Assembly (NCBI RefSeq): GCF_040549525.1
Contig: NZ_JBEPTM010000005.1
Span: 124,001-188,000 of the forward strand
From: Lacisediminihabitans sp040549525
GTDB lineage: Bacteria > Actinomycetota > Actinomycetes > Actinomycetales > Microbacteriaceae
Direction of reading: 5' to 3'
Length of the DNA: 64,000 nucleotides
This document shows positions 1 to 9,043 of the stretch, piece after piece. Positions within the stretch are counted from its first letter, which is position 1. Each line of letters begins with the position of its first letter. The translations under genes were made by a program, and so were the position numbers. The notes below the pieces were generated by a model. The model did not search any database and was not told the origin of the DNA. It saw nothing but the letters and a program-made list of their open reading frames with translations.

Positions 1-29
1 GACGCCCGTCGGGAGAGCGCCGGCGACCC

Positions 30-482
30 AGAGCGGCCGACCCGTCACTATCTGTCGCGAGGGGCACCCAGCAGGACAGCTTGCGACGGATGGCAGCCCG
101 TCAGGAGAGCGCCGGCGGCGCAGAGCGGCCGAGCCGTCAACAACTGGCGCGAGGGGCACCCAGAGGGACAGTTTGCGACGGATGGCAGCGGCGTGGTGAT
201 GCTGTTCGGTGGCGCAGAGCGGCCTACCTGTCAACAACTGTCGCGAGGGGGCACCCAGCACGACACTTTGCGACGGATGACCTGCTCACGGATGACGACC
301 ACGCGGTCACCCTGCTCCGCGACGCAGAGCGGCCGAGCCGTCACAATCTGCCGCGAGGGGCACCCAGAGGGACAGTTTGCGACGGATGGCAGCGGCGTGG
401 TGATGCTGTTCGGTGGCGCAGAGCGGCCGACCCGTCACTATCTGTCGCGAGGGGCACCCAGAGGGACAGTTTGCGACGGATG
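30..482. repeat. Tandem array of five 63-64-bp intergenic repeats
   Basis: Five copies of one unit start at 30, 122, 216, 326 and 420, each running from AGAGCGGCC to TTGCGACGGATG. Copies are 92-110 bp apart. Spacers are also related: 185-215 and 389-419 are identical over 31 bp, and 1-29 resembles 93-121, so larger composite units were duplicated. Each copy can fold imperfectly: CTGTC pairs with GACAG around a GGGCACCC core, and GTCGC pairs with GCGAC outside. Copies differ by scattered substitutions, so the array is not brand new. It lies just downstream of the pgl stop and may continue beyond the left edge. Short frames inside it are not convincing genes. The remainder, 483-574, shows nothing recognisable. 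Confidence 0.85.
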
Positions 483-574
483 ACGCCCCGATTGGCACGA
501 TGGACGCCGCCGCCCCGACTCCCCGCGAACACCCGCGCGCGGCGGGCGCTACGCCCCCGGCGCCAGGGCTGCCG

Positions 575-1345
575 TCAGTACTCTGCCGCGATGAGGTCTT
601 CCGGCACTTCGGCGGCAGCCTCTCGGTCGACGAAGAAGACCGTGCGCAAGCGTCCCTCGACACCGGCGACCGGCACCTCCCAGGTGCTCGCTCCGGCGAG
701 GGCGAGCCCGAGGGCTGAGGCCTTGTCCGGACCGGACAGCGCGAGCCAGATGCGGTCCGCGCCGTTGATCACGGGCAGGGTGAGGCTGAGACGCTCGGGC
801 GGCGGCTTGGGGGAGTTGCGTACGGCGATGACGGAGCCTTCGGTGACACGGATGCCCGGGGCATCCGGGAACAGCGACGCGATGTGCCCGTCCGGTCCGA
901 CGCCGAGAAACAGGATGTCGAATCGCGGCGTCTCTCTGCCGTCTTCCGCGACAGCCGCGAGTTCCGCGGCATAGGACGTCGCCGCATCCTCGAGGCTGAG
1001 ACCCGAATCTGATGCGGGGCACCAGTGGATGTTCTCCGGACGGAGCGCGACGTTGTCGAGAAGAGCCGCGCGCGCCTGCGTGTCGTTGCGTTCGGCATCG
1101 CCCAGGGGAAGCCAGCGCTCGTCACTCCACCAGAGCACCACCCGCGACCAGTCGATGCTGTCCCGTGCGGGAGATTCACTGATCGCCTCGAGAACCGCAA
1201 TGCCGACGGTGCCGCCCGTGAGCGCGATGTTCACGCGCGGCTGCTGGTCGAGCAGATCGACCACCTTGGTGATGAAGCGAGCCGCGACGGATCCAGCGAG
1301 AGCCTTCTTGTCCGCGTGAACAAGCACGCGTCGGGCATTGCTCAT
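575..1345 (-). CDS. pgl: 6-phosphogluconolactonase
   Basis: Hydrolyses 6-phosphogluconolactone to 6-phosphogluconate, the second oxidative step of the pentose phosphate pathway, in the cytosol. The 256-residue protein has the family glycine-rich stretch near residue 50 (LTGGTVGIAVLE), the SDERWLPLGDAERND region, and the LFLGVGPDGHIASLFP motif typical of the NagB/Pgl fold. Length matches the family. The open frame runs further upstream to 1666, but ATG at 1345 is chosen because it overlaps the opcA stop (ATGA, 1342-1345) and gives the normal N-terminus. It is the last gene of the tkt-tal-pgi-zwf-opcA-pgl operon and relies on translational coupling to opcA. The repeat array follows directly. 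Confidence 0.95.
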   Translation of the reverse strand: MSNARRVLVHADKKALAGSVAARFITKVVDLLDQQPRVNIALTGGTVGIAVLEAISESPARDSIDWSRVVLWWSDERWLPLGDAERNDTQARAALLDNVALRPENIHWCPASDSGLSLEDAATSYAAELAAVAEDGRETPRFDILFLGVGPDGHIASLFPDAPGIRVTEGSVIAVRNSPKPPPERLSLTLPVINGADRIWLALSGPDKASALGLALAGASTWEVPVAGVEGRLRTVFFVDREAAAEVPEDLIAAEY

Positions 1346-2316
1346 GATTCCGGCACCGTGATGGATCCGGTGACCGTCGGCGCATCCAGCTCCGCAAGTC
1401 CGTGCTGGATCACCGCCCCGAAGAGATCGTCCGGGTCGAGGCGGCGCAACTCCTCGGCCAAACAGTCGCGCAGGCTGCGACGGATAAGGGAGATGTCGTG
1501 GATGGGCTGGTTGGGCTGAACGAGCGTGACGATGTTCGTGTGGGTGCGTTCGAGCTCGATCACTCCGGAGGCCCGGTGAAGCCGCACCCCCTGGATCCCG
1601 CTCGAGCCGTGAGAAGGCGTGACGAGCTCGTGACGCGCGGGCACCTCGAGCTGCATCTGCAGCCACGCCGCGAGCAGTCCGGTCGAGGGGGAGTCCGGTG
1701 CGCCGTGAACCTCAACGCCGGTGATCGGTTCGTAGGGCGGCTGGTCGAGCACGGCGGCGAGCTGCGCCCGCCAGAGCGTGAGGCGTGTCCACGAGAAGTC
1801 GGTGTCGCCCGGGCTGTAGGTGCGGGACAGGTGGTTGAGGAATCCGCGCGGGTCGCTCTGCGCTGCGGCATCCGTAATGCGACGCTGGGCGATGCGCCCC
1901 AGGGGCGACTTGGAGGCGACCTTCGGAGCCTCACCGGGCCACCAGGCCACGACGGGCGCGTCGGGAAGCAGGAGTCCCGTGACGAGACCCTCCTCGTCCG
2001 AGGCGGTGTCGCCGTAGGCCTTGAGCACGACGACCTCACTCGCTCCGGCGTCTCCGCCGACACGGATCTGGGCGTCCAGCCGAGGTGTATCCGACACCGC
2101 GGCACCGTCGGGACCCGTCGAGATGACGATGACGCGCATCGGATGCTCGCGGGATGCGTCGTTCGCGGCCTCGATCGCCTCCTCCTCGTGTCCGAGATTG
2201 GTGGAGATCACCAGGGTGAGCACGCGCCCGAGGGCGACAGCGCCGCCTTCCTCTCGGATCTTGACGAGAGTCTTCGAGATCTGGCTCGTGGTGGTGTTGG
2301 GAAGGTCGACGATCAT
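1342..2316 (-). CDS. opcA: Glucose-6-phosphate dehydrogenase assembly protein OpcA
   Basis: OpcA is needed for assembly or full activity of glucose-6-phosphate dehydrogenase in actinobacteria and cyanobacteria. The 324-residue protein starts MIVDLPNTTTSQISKTL, the standard OpcA opening, and keeps the conserved WWPGEAPK motif near residue 125 and the DTDFSWTRLTLWR motif near residue 190. Position between zwf and pgl is the classic actinobacterial order. ATG 2316 follows a TGGAG ribosome site 7 nt away, 22 bp after the zwf stop. Its stop overlaps the pgl start. No membrane segment or catalytic motif is visible, as expected for an accessory factor. Confidence 0.95.
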   Translation of the reverse strand: MIVDLPNTTTSQISKTLVKIREEGGAVALGRVLTLVISTNLGHEEEAIEAANDASREHPMRVIVISTGPDGAAVSDTPRLDAQIRVGGDAGASEVVVLKAYGDTASDEEGLVTGLLLPDAPVVAWWPGEAPKVASKSPLGRIAQRRITDAAAQSDPRGFLNHLSRTYSPGDTDFSWTRLTLWRAQLAAVLDQPPYEPITGVEVHGAPDSPSTGLLAAWLQMQLEVPARHELVTPSHGSSGIQGVRLHRASGVIELERTHTNIVTLVQPNQPIHDISLIRRSLRDCLAEELRRLDPDDLFGAVIQHGLAELDAPTVTGSITVPES

Positions 2317-2338
2317 GAACGACTCCAGACTGTGATGA

Positions 2339-3880
2339 TCACGGGCGTCGCCAGACGCGGCCGTCGCGGGCGAGAAGGTCGTCGGCTGACTTCGGGCCCC
2401 AGGTGCCGGGGCGGTACTGTTCCGGCTGGCCCTGGGTGGCCCAGAACTCCTCGATCGGGTCGAGGATCATCCAGCTGAGCTCCACCTCCTGGTGGCGGGG
2501 GAAGAGCGGCGGGTCGCCGAGTAGGACGTCGAGGATCAGTCGCTCGTAGGCCTCGGGGCTCGCCTCGGTGAATGCGTGGCCGTAGCCGAAGTCCATGGTG
2601 ACGTCGCGCACCTGCATTCCGGCGCCGGGTACCTTCGATCCGAAACGGATCGTCACCCCCTCATCCGGCTGTACACGGATGACGAGGGCATTCTGGCCGA
2701 GTGCCGAGGTCTGGCTCTCGGCGAACAGATATTGCGGCGCGCGCTTGAAGACCACCGCGATCTCGGTGACCCGACGCCCGAGGCGCTTGCCGGCGCGAAG
2801 GTAGAACGGAACCCCCGCCCAGCGGCGCGTGCCGATGTCCAGGCGGATCGCGGCGAAGGTCTCGGTGAGGGACTGCGGATTCATGCCGTCTTCCTCGAGG
2901 AATCCGACCACCTTCTCCCCGCCCTGCCAACCGCTCGCGTACTGGCCGCGGGCCGTCGAATTCGAGAGATCCTTCGGCAGGCGGATGGCCGAGAGCACCT
3001 TCTCCTTCTCTGCGCGCAGGTCCTTCGCCGCGAACGAGACGGGCTCTTCCATCGCCGTCAGCGCCAAGAGTTGAAGGAGGTGGTTCTGGATGACGTCGCG
3101 CGCGGCGCCGATACCGTCGTAATAGCCCGCACGACCGCCGACGCCGATGTCCTCTGCCATGGTGATCTGCACGTGGTCGACGTAGTTGGCATTCCAGATG
3201 GGTTCGTACAGCTGGTTCGCGAAGCGGAGCGCCAGGATGTTCTGGACGGTCTCCTTGCCGAGGTAGTGGTCGATGCGGAACACGGAGTCCGCGGGGAACA
3301 CCGATTCGACGACATCGTTGAGTTCGCGGGCGGTCTTGAGATCACTCCCGAAGGGCTTCTCGATCACGACACGGCGCCATGCGCCATCCACCTCGTCGGC
3401 GAGTCCCGAGCGACGCAGCTGCTCGGTGACCTGCGGGAACGACTTCGGCGGGATCGAGAGATAGAAGGCGTGGTTGCCCATCGTGCCACGCGTCTTGTCG
3501 AGCTCTTCGAGGGTGCTCTTGAGCTCGGCGAAGGCCTTGTCGTCATCGAACTCGCCCTGGACGAAACGGATGCCCTCGGCCAGCTGCTTCCACACGTCCT
3601 CATCGAAGGGGGTACGCGCATACTGCTCGACCGCATCGTGCACGACCTTGGCGAAGTCCTGGTCGACCCAGTCCCGGCGCGCGAACCCCACGAGCGCGAA
3701 GCCCGGAGGGAGCAGGCCGCGGTTGGCGAGGTCGTAGACCGCCGGCATCAGCTTCTTGCGGGCGAGGTCACCCGTCACTCCGAAGATGATCAGGGCGCTC
3801 GGTCCGGCGATCCTGTTGAGACGGCGGTCGGAGGGCAACCTCAGCGGGTTGAACTCCGGCGTGATTTCCACCGGGGACAT
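2339..3880 (-). CDS. zwf: Glucose-6-phosphate 1-dehydrogenase
   Basis: Oxidises glucose 6-phosphate to 6-phosphogluconolactone with NADP, committing carbon to the oxidative pentose phosphate pathway. The 513-residue protein carries the N-terminal dinucleotide-binding loop GVTGDLARKK at residues 34-43, EKPFG at 174-178, and the active-site signature RIDHYLGKE at 202-210 with its catalytic histidine and lysine. Full family length. ATG 3880 is preceded by TAGGAG about 5 nt away. The gap to pgi is 38 bp, and opcA, its assembly factor, follows at 22 bp. Confidence 0.97.
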   Translation of the reverse strand: MSPVEITPEFNPLRLPSDRRLNRIAGPSALIIFGVTGDLARKKLMPAVYDLANRGLLPPGFALVGFARRDWVDQDFAKVVHDAVEQYARTPFDEDVWKQLAEGIRFVQGEFDDDKAFAELKSTLEELDKTRGTMGNHAFYLSIPPKSFPQVTEQLRRSGLADEVDGAWRRVVIEKPFGSDLKTARELNDVVESVFPADSVFRIDHYLGKETVQNILALRFANQLYEPIWNANYVDHVQITMAEDIGVGGRAGYYDGIGAARDVIQNHLLQLLALTAMEEPVSFAAKDLRAEKEKVLSAIRLPKDLSNSTARGQYASGWQGGEKVVGFLEEDGMNPQSLTETFAAIRLDIGTRRWAGVPFYLRAGKRLGRRVTEIAVVFKRAPQYLFAESQTSALGQNALVIRVQPDEGVTIRFGSKVPGAGMQVRDVTMDFGYGHAFTEASPEAYERLILDVLLGDPPLFPRHQEVELSWMILDPIEEFWATQGQPEQYRPGTWGPKSADDLLARDGRVWRRP

Positions 3881-3918
3881 TCGACTCCTAGCGAGTTCGT
3901 ATCGAGGGCCGGCCGGGG

Positions 3919-5517
3919 TCAGGCGATCGCGCTGAAGAGCGCCGCGAGATCCTGTGCCGGGTCCGTGAGGGTCAGGGTGAGTACCGGACGACCGTGGTCG
4001 GCGAGCACGCTGGCATCACCGGCAGCCTGTGCCTGGATGAGATAGCCGTAGGAGAAGGGGCTGTCCGGGATCTCCAGGTCGGCCGGAGCCGTCGCGGTGA
4101 TCTGAAGGAAGACCCCGGTCGCCGGTCCGCCCTTGTGGTACTGGCCGGTCGAGTGCAGGAAGCGCGGACCCCAACCGAAGGTCACCGGGCGCCCGGTCTT
4201 CTCGGCGAGGATGTCGCGGAGCTTCGCAAGTTCGATATTTGCGTGGCGGTCGACGTAGGCCTGCACCGCAAGGTAGCCGTCGGCACCGATCTGCGCGAGG
4301 AGCGCATCGATCGCTGCGGACACGGAATCCGCTCCACCGAGCAGTTCGGTCGATCCACGCACCTCGATGCCGTCAGCGGTGAAGGCGGGCGAGACGGTTT
4401 CGGGGCGCGCGTCCAGCAGGGCGCGTGTTGCGATCTTGGCGGATTCGACATCCGGCTGGTCGAAGGGATCGATGCCGAGGAGTCGACCGGCCACAGCGAC
4501 CGCGTATTCCCAGACGAGCATCTGCGCGCCGAGCGTTCCACTGATCTCGATCTCTCCGTCGCGCACCTCTTTGGTGGCGCGGGCGCTCTCGACCAGGCGC
4601 ACGATCTGCACATCGTCGAGGTTCTCGGTGAGCTCGGGGGAGTGCAGGTCGAGCACGACGGGGAGCAGGCCCTTGCCGCTCTTGCCGGTGGATTCCGCGA
4701 TCAGCTGCTCGACCCAGTCGCCGAACCCGACGATGTAGGTTCCGTCGGCGACGATACCGACCTTGTCCTTGAGCGGGACGGTCCCCGCGATGGCGGCACC
4801 GAGGACGAGTCCCGGGTTGTCGCTGCGGTCGACCATCAGCTGGCCGGTGACGGCTGACGCCTCCGCGAGAAGTGCGCGGATGTCGACACCGGCGAGGCCG
4901 GACGGCACGAGACCGAAGGCGGTGAGGGCCGAGTAGCGACCGCCGACGTTCGGGTCGGCGTTGAACACGCGGTAGCCGGCCGCGCGGGCGGAGGCATCCA
5001 GTGGTGAGCCCGGGTCGGTGACGATGACGATCCGCTCGGCCGGGTCGATACCGATGCCGCGGAAGGCCTCTTCGTAGGACTTGCGCTGACTCGCGGTCTC
5101 GAGGGTCGAGCCGGACTTCGAGGAGATGACGACGGCGGTCGTGTCGAGGCGGTCGGCGAGAGCCGCCAGGATCTGTCCCGGGTCTGTGGAGTCGAGAATG
5201 GTCAGTTCGACCCCGGCGGTTCGGGTGATGACCTCTGGCGCGAGCGAGGATCCGCCCATCCCGCCGAGCACGATGTGGTTGACGCCTGAGGCATGGAGCT
5301 TGTCACGGAGCGCGATGATGTCATCGATCAACGGTTCGGAGATGACGACAGCCTCGGTCCAGCCGAGACGCTTGCCGGCCTCTGCCTCGGCATCCGTCCC
5401 CCACAGCGTGGCGTCCTGATCGGCGATGCGGGAGGCGACGAGGTCGCTGACCAGCTGCGGCACGATGCGGTCGACGGCTTCCGCTGCGGCGCCGCTCACC
5501 GTGATGTCGAAGCTCAC
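3919..5517 (-). CDS. pgi: Glucose-6-phosphate isomerase
   Basis: Interconverts glucose 6-phosphate and fructose 6-phosphate, linking glycolysis to the pentose phosphate operon around it. The 532-residue protein contains the sugar-phosphate isomerase (SIS) serine/threonine cluster ISSKSGSTLET near residue 132, the GGRYSALTAFG motif near 195, and a C-terminal QYHKGGP motif that supplies the catalytic lysine region. It resembles the divergent actinobacterial isomerase often found inside tkt-tal-zwf operons. It uses a GTG start at 5517 that overlaps the tal stop (GTGA, 5514-5517), so it is probably translationally coupled. In some relatives this slot is empty, so its inclusion is a lineage trait. 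Confidence 0.93.
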   Translation of the reverse strand: MSFDITVSGAAAEAVDRIVPQLVSDLVASRIADQDATLWGTDAEAEAGKRLGWTEAVVISEPLIDDIIALRDKLHASGVNHIVLGGMGGSSLAPEVITRTAGVELTILDSTDPGQILAALADRLDTTAVVISSKSGSTLETASQRKSYEEAFRGIGIDPAERIVIVTDPGSPLDASARAAGYRVFNADPNVGGRYSALTAFGLVPSGLAGVDIRALLAEASAVTGQLMVDRSDNPGLVLGAAIAGTVPLKDKVGIVADGTYIVGFGDWVEQLIAESTGKSGKGLLPVVLDLHSPELTENLDDVQIVRLVESARATKEVRDGEIEISGTLGAQMLVWEYAVAVAGRLLGIDPFDQPDVESAKIATRALLDARPETVSPAFTADGIEVRGSTELLGGADSVSAAIDALLAQIGADGYLAVQAYVDRHANIELAKLRDILAEKTGRPVTFGWGPRFLHSTGQYHKGGPATGVFLQITATAPADLEIPDSPFSYGYLIQAQAAGDASVLADHGRPVLTLTLTDPAQDLAALFSAIA

Positions 5518-6641
5518 TTCGCCACCTCCGCGTTCGCCGACTCGAGGGCCGCGGTCACCGTGTCGAGGAGTTCGTTCCAGGAGACGATGAACTTCTCGAC
5601 GCCCTCCTTCTCGAGCAGTGCCGTGACCTCCTCATACGAGATGCCCAGCGCGTCGAGCGAGTCGAGCACCGCGTTTGCGTCGTCGTAGTTGCCGGTGACC
5701 TGGTCTCCGTCGATCACGCCGTGGTCGAAGGTGGCCTCGAGGGTCTTCTCCGGCATGGTGTTCACGACGTTCGCGACGGCCAGCTCGGTGACGTACAGCG
5801 TGTCGGGCAGCGTCGGGTCCTTCACTCCGGTGGAGGCCCAGAGCGGTCGCTGCACGTTCGCGCCCGCTGCGATGAGGCCCTTGGCCCGCTCGCTGTCGAA
5901 GGCCTGCTCGAAGACCTGGTAAGCGAGGCGGGCGTTCGCGATGCCCGCCTTGCTCTTCAGCGCGAGGGCTTCCGGAGTGCCGATGGCGTCGAGGCGGTTG
6001 TTGATCTCGGTGTCGACTCGCGAGACGAAGAACGACGCGACCGAATGGATGGTCGACAGGTCATGTCCGGCCGCCTTGGCGTTCTCGAGGCCGGTGAGGT
6101 AGGCATTGATGACCTCGCGGTGGCGCTCGAGACTGAAGATCAGGGTGACATTCACGCTGATGCCCGATCCGATGGTCTCGGTGATCGCCCCGAGGCCCTC
6201 GACGGTCGCGGGGATCTTGATCATGGCGTTCGGTCGCGCGACCTTGGCCCAGAGCTGCTTGGCCTGGTCGGAGGTCGCGGCTGCGTCGTGCGCGAAGCCC
6301 GGTTCGACCTCGATCGAGACGCGTCCGTCGCGGCCATCGGTCGAGTCGTAGACCGAGCGGAAGATGTCGCTGGCACTCGCGACGTCATCGGTGGTGATCT
6401 CGAAGACGGCTTCGGTGACGGTCTTGCCCGCGGCAGCCAGTTCGGCGACCTGGGCGTCGTAGGCCTCGCCCTTGGCGAGCGCACTGGCGAAGATCGTCGG
6501 GTTCGTTGTCACGCCGACCACGTTGCGGTCGGCGATCAGTTTCTGCAGGCCGCCGGAGTTGATCCTCTCGCGCGAGAGGTCGTCGAGCCAGATGCTCGTA
6601 CCGACGGCGGAGAGGGCGGCGGTGGGGGTGTTCTCAGTCAT
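5514..6641 (-). CDS. tal: Transaldolase
   Basis: Transfers a dihydroxyacetone unit between sugar phosphates in the non-oxidative pentose phosphate pathway. The 375-residue protein has the VTTNPTIFASA strand near residue 45 and the Schiff-base lysine K142 within PNAMIKIPATVEGL. Length fits the long transaldolase subfamily of actinobacteria. ATG 6641 follows AAGGAAAA about 7 nt upstream, and the gene lies 25 bp after tkt. Its stop overlaps the pgi GTG start, so tkt, tal and pgi read as one transcript. Confidence 0.96.
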   Translation of the reverse strand: MTENTPTAALSAVGTSIWLDDLSRERINSGGLQKLIADRNVVGVTTNPTIFASALAKGEAYDAQVAELAAAGKTVTEAVFEITTDDVASASDIFRSVYDSTDGRDGRVSIEVEPGFAHDAAATSDQAKQLWAKVARPNAMIKIPATVEGLGAITETIGSGISVNVTLIFSLERHREVINAYLTGLENAKAAGHDLSTIHSVASFFVSRVDTEINNRLDAIGTPEALALKSKAGIANARLAYQVFEQAFDSERAKGLIAAGANVQRPLWASTGVKDPTLPDTLYVTELAVANVVNTMPEKTLEATFDHGVIDGDQVTGNYDDANAVLDSLDALGISYEEVTALLEKEGVEKFIVSWNELLDTVTAALESANAEVAK

Positions 6642-6666
6642 GTTCGTTTTCCTTATCTTTCGACGC

Positions 6667-8760
6667 CTAGACGGCGGCGATCGAGTCCTTGGCGGCGGAG
6701 ATGGCGTGCTCGGTGGTCATCCCGAACTCACGGAACAGCGTCTTGTAGTCGGCCGATGCCCCGAAGTGCTCGATCGAGACGCTGCGGCCGGCGTCGCCGA
6801 CGTAGGAACGCCAGGTGAGGTCGCGTCCCGCTTCGATGGAGACCCGCGCCTTCACGCTCTTCGGAAGCACGGACTCGCGGTATTCGTCGGACTGTTCCTC
6901 GAACCATTCGAGGCACGGCGCCGACACGACCCGGGCATTGATGCCCTCGGCCTTGAGCTGCTCGCGGGCATCAACGGCGATCTGCACCTCCGAGCCGGTC
7001 GCGATGAAGATCACGTCGGGAGTGCCGTTCGGTGCCTCTGCCAGCACATAGGCGCCCTTGGCCACATGCTTCGCCGCGGCGAAGGTCTCGCCGCTGGCGA
7101 CATCGTCTCCTCGCTCGAACACCGGGATGTTCTGACGGGTGAGCGCGATTCCTGCGGGTCCCTTGCGACGCTCGAGGATCGTCTTCCACGCCCACGCGGT
7201 CTCGTTGGCGTCTCCGGGTCGCACGATGTCGAGATCCGGGATGGCCCGGAGCGCCGCGAGCTGCTCGATGGGCTGATGCGTGGGTCCGTCTTCACCCAGC
7301 GCCACCGAGTCATGGGTCCAGACGTAGATGGTCGGCGCCTTCATCAGTGCGGCGAGGCGCACGGCCGGACGCATGTAGTCGCTGAAGATCAGGAAGGTTC
7401 CCCCGAACGGGCGGGTGTTCCCATGAAGGACGATGCCGTTGAGGATGGCTCCCATGGCGTGCTCGCGGATGCCGAAGTGCAGGACACGGCCGTACTTGTT
7501 GCCGGTCCATTCGTGAGTGGAGTGCTCGGCGGGCACGAAGGACTGCGCGCCCTCGATGGTGGTGTTGTTCGACTCCGCGAGGTCGGCGGAGCCACCCCAC
7601 AGTTCGGGGATCACCGGTCCGAGTGCGTTGAGCACCTTGCCGGAGGCCGCACGGGTGGAGACCTCCTTGCCCGCCTCGAACACGGGCAGAGCCTCTTCAA
7701 CGCCCTCCGGCAGGTCGCCGGAGAGGATGCGGTCGAGAAGCACCTTGCGGTCGGGGTTGGCCACGGCCCAGGCGTCGAACCGGGTGTTCCACTCGGCGTG
7801 GGCGGCCTTACCGCGGTCGACGGCCTTGCGGGTGTGGGCGAGAACTTCCGGGTCGACCTCGAAGGTCTTCTCCGGATCGAAACCGAGCACCTCCTTGACG
7901 GCGGCGAGCTCCTCGGCACCGAGCGCCGATCCATGGATCTTGCCCGAGTTCTGCTTCTTCGGGCTCGGCCAGCCGATGATCGTCTTGAGGATGATGAGGG
8001 AGGGCTTTGAGGTCTCACCCTTCGCCGCCTCGATGGCGTCGTTGAGGGCGGCGATGTCCTCGACGTACTGCCCGGTCTTCTTCCAGTCGACCACCTGCAC
8101 GTGCCAGTGGTAGGCCTCATAGCGGGCCTTGACGTCTTCGGTGAAGGCGATGTTGGTGTCGTCCTCGATCGAGATCTGGTTGCTGTCGTAGATCGCGATC
8201 AGGTTGCCGAGCTCCTGGTGGCCGGCGAGAGATGACGCCTCGCTCGTGACGCCCTCCTGCATGTCGCCGTCACCGGCGATCGCATAGACGTAGTGGTCGA
8301 AGGGGCTGGTGCCCGCTTCGGCGTCCGGGTCGAAGAGACCGCGCTCGAAGCGGGAGGCGTAGGCGAATCCGACGGCCGACGACAGGCCCTGGCCCAGCGG
8401 ACCGGTGGTGATCTCGATTCCGTCGGTGTGACCGTACTCGGGGTGGCCGGGCGTCTTCGAACCCCAGGTGCGCAGTGCCTTCAGGTCGTCGAGCTCGAGG
8501 CCGTAGCCGCCGAAGTAGAACTGCACGTACTGCGTGAGTGAGGAGTGCCCGACGGAGAGGATGAAACGGTCGCGACCGATCCAGGTGCTGTCGCTCGGGT
8601 CGCGGCGCATGACCTTCTGGAAGAGGAGGTAGGCGGCGGGGGCGAGGCTCATAGCGGTGCCGGGATGTCCGTTCCCGACCTTCTCGACGGCATCCGCCGC
8701 CAGGATTCGAGCGGTGTCTACGGCGGTGTTGTCAATGGGATCCCATTGGAGAGCTGCCAC
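6667..8760 (-). CDS. tkt: Transketolase
   Basis: Thiamine-diphosphate enzyme transferring two-carbon units in the pentose phosphate pathway. The 697-residue protein shows GNGHPG near residue 30, the thiamine-diphosphate motif GDGDMQEG at 163-170 ending in the YDSN segment near 191, and the C-terminal transketolase domain with THDSVALGEDGPTHQP. Full length for the family. It opens the minus-strand operon with GTG at 8760; AAGGG about 11 nt upstream is the only ribosome-site candidate. It diverges from ctaB across 283 bp, an arrangement known from other actinobacteria, where a redox-sensitive regulator gene can sit between them; none is present here. Confidence 0.97.
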   Translation of the reverse strand: MAALQWDPIDNTAVDTARILAADAVEKVGNGHPGTAMSLAPAAYLLFQKVMRRDPSDSTWIGRDRFILSVGHSSLTQYVQFYFGGYGLELDDLKALRTWGSKTPGHPEYGHTDGIEITTGPLGQGLSSAVGFAYASRFERGLFDPDAEAGTSPFDHYVYAIAGDGDMQEGVTSEASSLAGHQELGNLIAIYDSNQISIEDDTNIAFTEDVKARYEAYHWHVQVVDWKKTGQYVEDIAALNDAIEAAKGETSKPSLIILKTIIGWPSPKKQNSGKIHGSALGAEELAAVKEVLGFDPEKTFEVDPEVLAHTRKAVDRGKAAHAEWNTRFDAWAVANPDRKVLLDRILSGDLPEGVEEALPVFEAGKEVSTRAASGKVLNALGPVIPELWGGSADLAESNNTTIEGAQSFVPAEHSTHEWTGNKYGRVLHFGIREHAMGAILNGIVLHGNTRPFGGTFLIFSDYMRPAVRLAALMKAPTIYVWTHDSVALGEDGPTHQPIEQLAALRAIPDLDIVRPGDANETAWAWKTILERRKGPAGIALTRQNIPVFERGDDVASGETFAAAKHVAKGAYVLAEAPNGTPDVIFIATGSEVQIAVDAREQLKAEGINARVVSAPCLEWFEEQSDEYRESVLPKSVKARVSIEAGRDLTWRSYVGDAGRSVSIEHFGASADYKTLFREFGMTTEHAISAAKDSIAAV

Positions 8761-8922
8761 GAGAATTCGACCCTTCTGTTGCGTACGATGTCTGTCCCGG
8801 GTGGGTCACACCGCCTGAGGTAAATACACATGCTCGCCTGACGACATCGGCAGAGCTGTGGGCAGACCGAAGCGACGAATGAGGTCGGCGGGGGCTGGGG
8901 GCACGGCGTGCGGGCACTGACA

Positions 8923-8928
8923 AGTATA
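8923..8928 (-). promoter_or_regulatory. Possible -10 element for tkt operon
   Basis: On the minus strand this hexamer reads TATACT, one change from consensus, and lies about 160 nt before the tkt start. No good -35 sits 16-18 bp upstream, so support is moderate at best. The rest of the 283-bp tkt-ctaB spacer shows no other clear element except the ctaB candidate. Confidence 0.35.
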
Positions 8929-8977
8929 GAGAAAGCCGTGAGCGAGCGTTCGAATGCGTCCCTGTGCGGCAGGGGGG

Positions 8978-9010
8978 TTGACAGGACCTCCCAGCCGGGG
9001 CGCTTACACT
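8978..9010 (+). promoter_or_regulatory. Possible ctaB promoter
   Basis: TTGACA (8978-8983) is a perfect -35 hexamer and TACACT (9005-9010) a good -10, but the spacer is 21 bp, longer than the usual 16-18. If the -10 is right, the leader is about 27 nt and carries the AGAGGA ribosome site at 9035-9040. Confidence 0.4.
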
Positions 9011-9043
9011 AATCAGCGGATGCGATCGGGTGTTAGAGGAGCA

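Noticed and set aside
1..482. CRISPR-like appearance of the left-edge repeats
   Set aside because: Repeat units are 63-64 bp, vary between copies, and spacers are related or identical; no cas gene is near.
2576..4045. 489-codon open frame opposite zwf
   Set aside because: Antisense shadow of high-GC codons; zwf motifs are complete on the minus strand.
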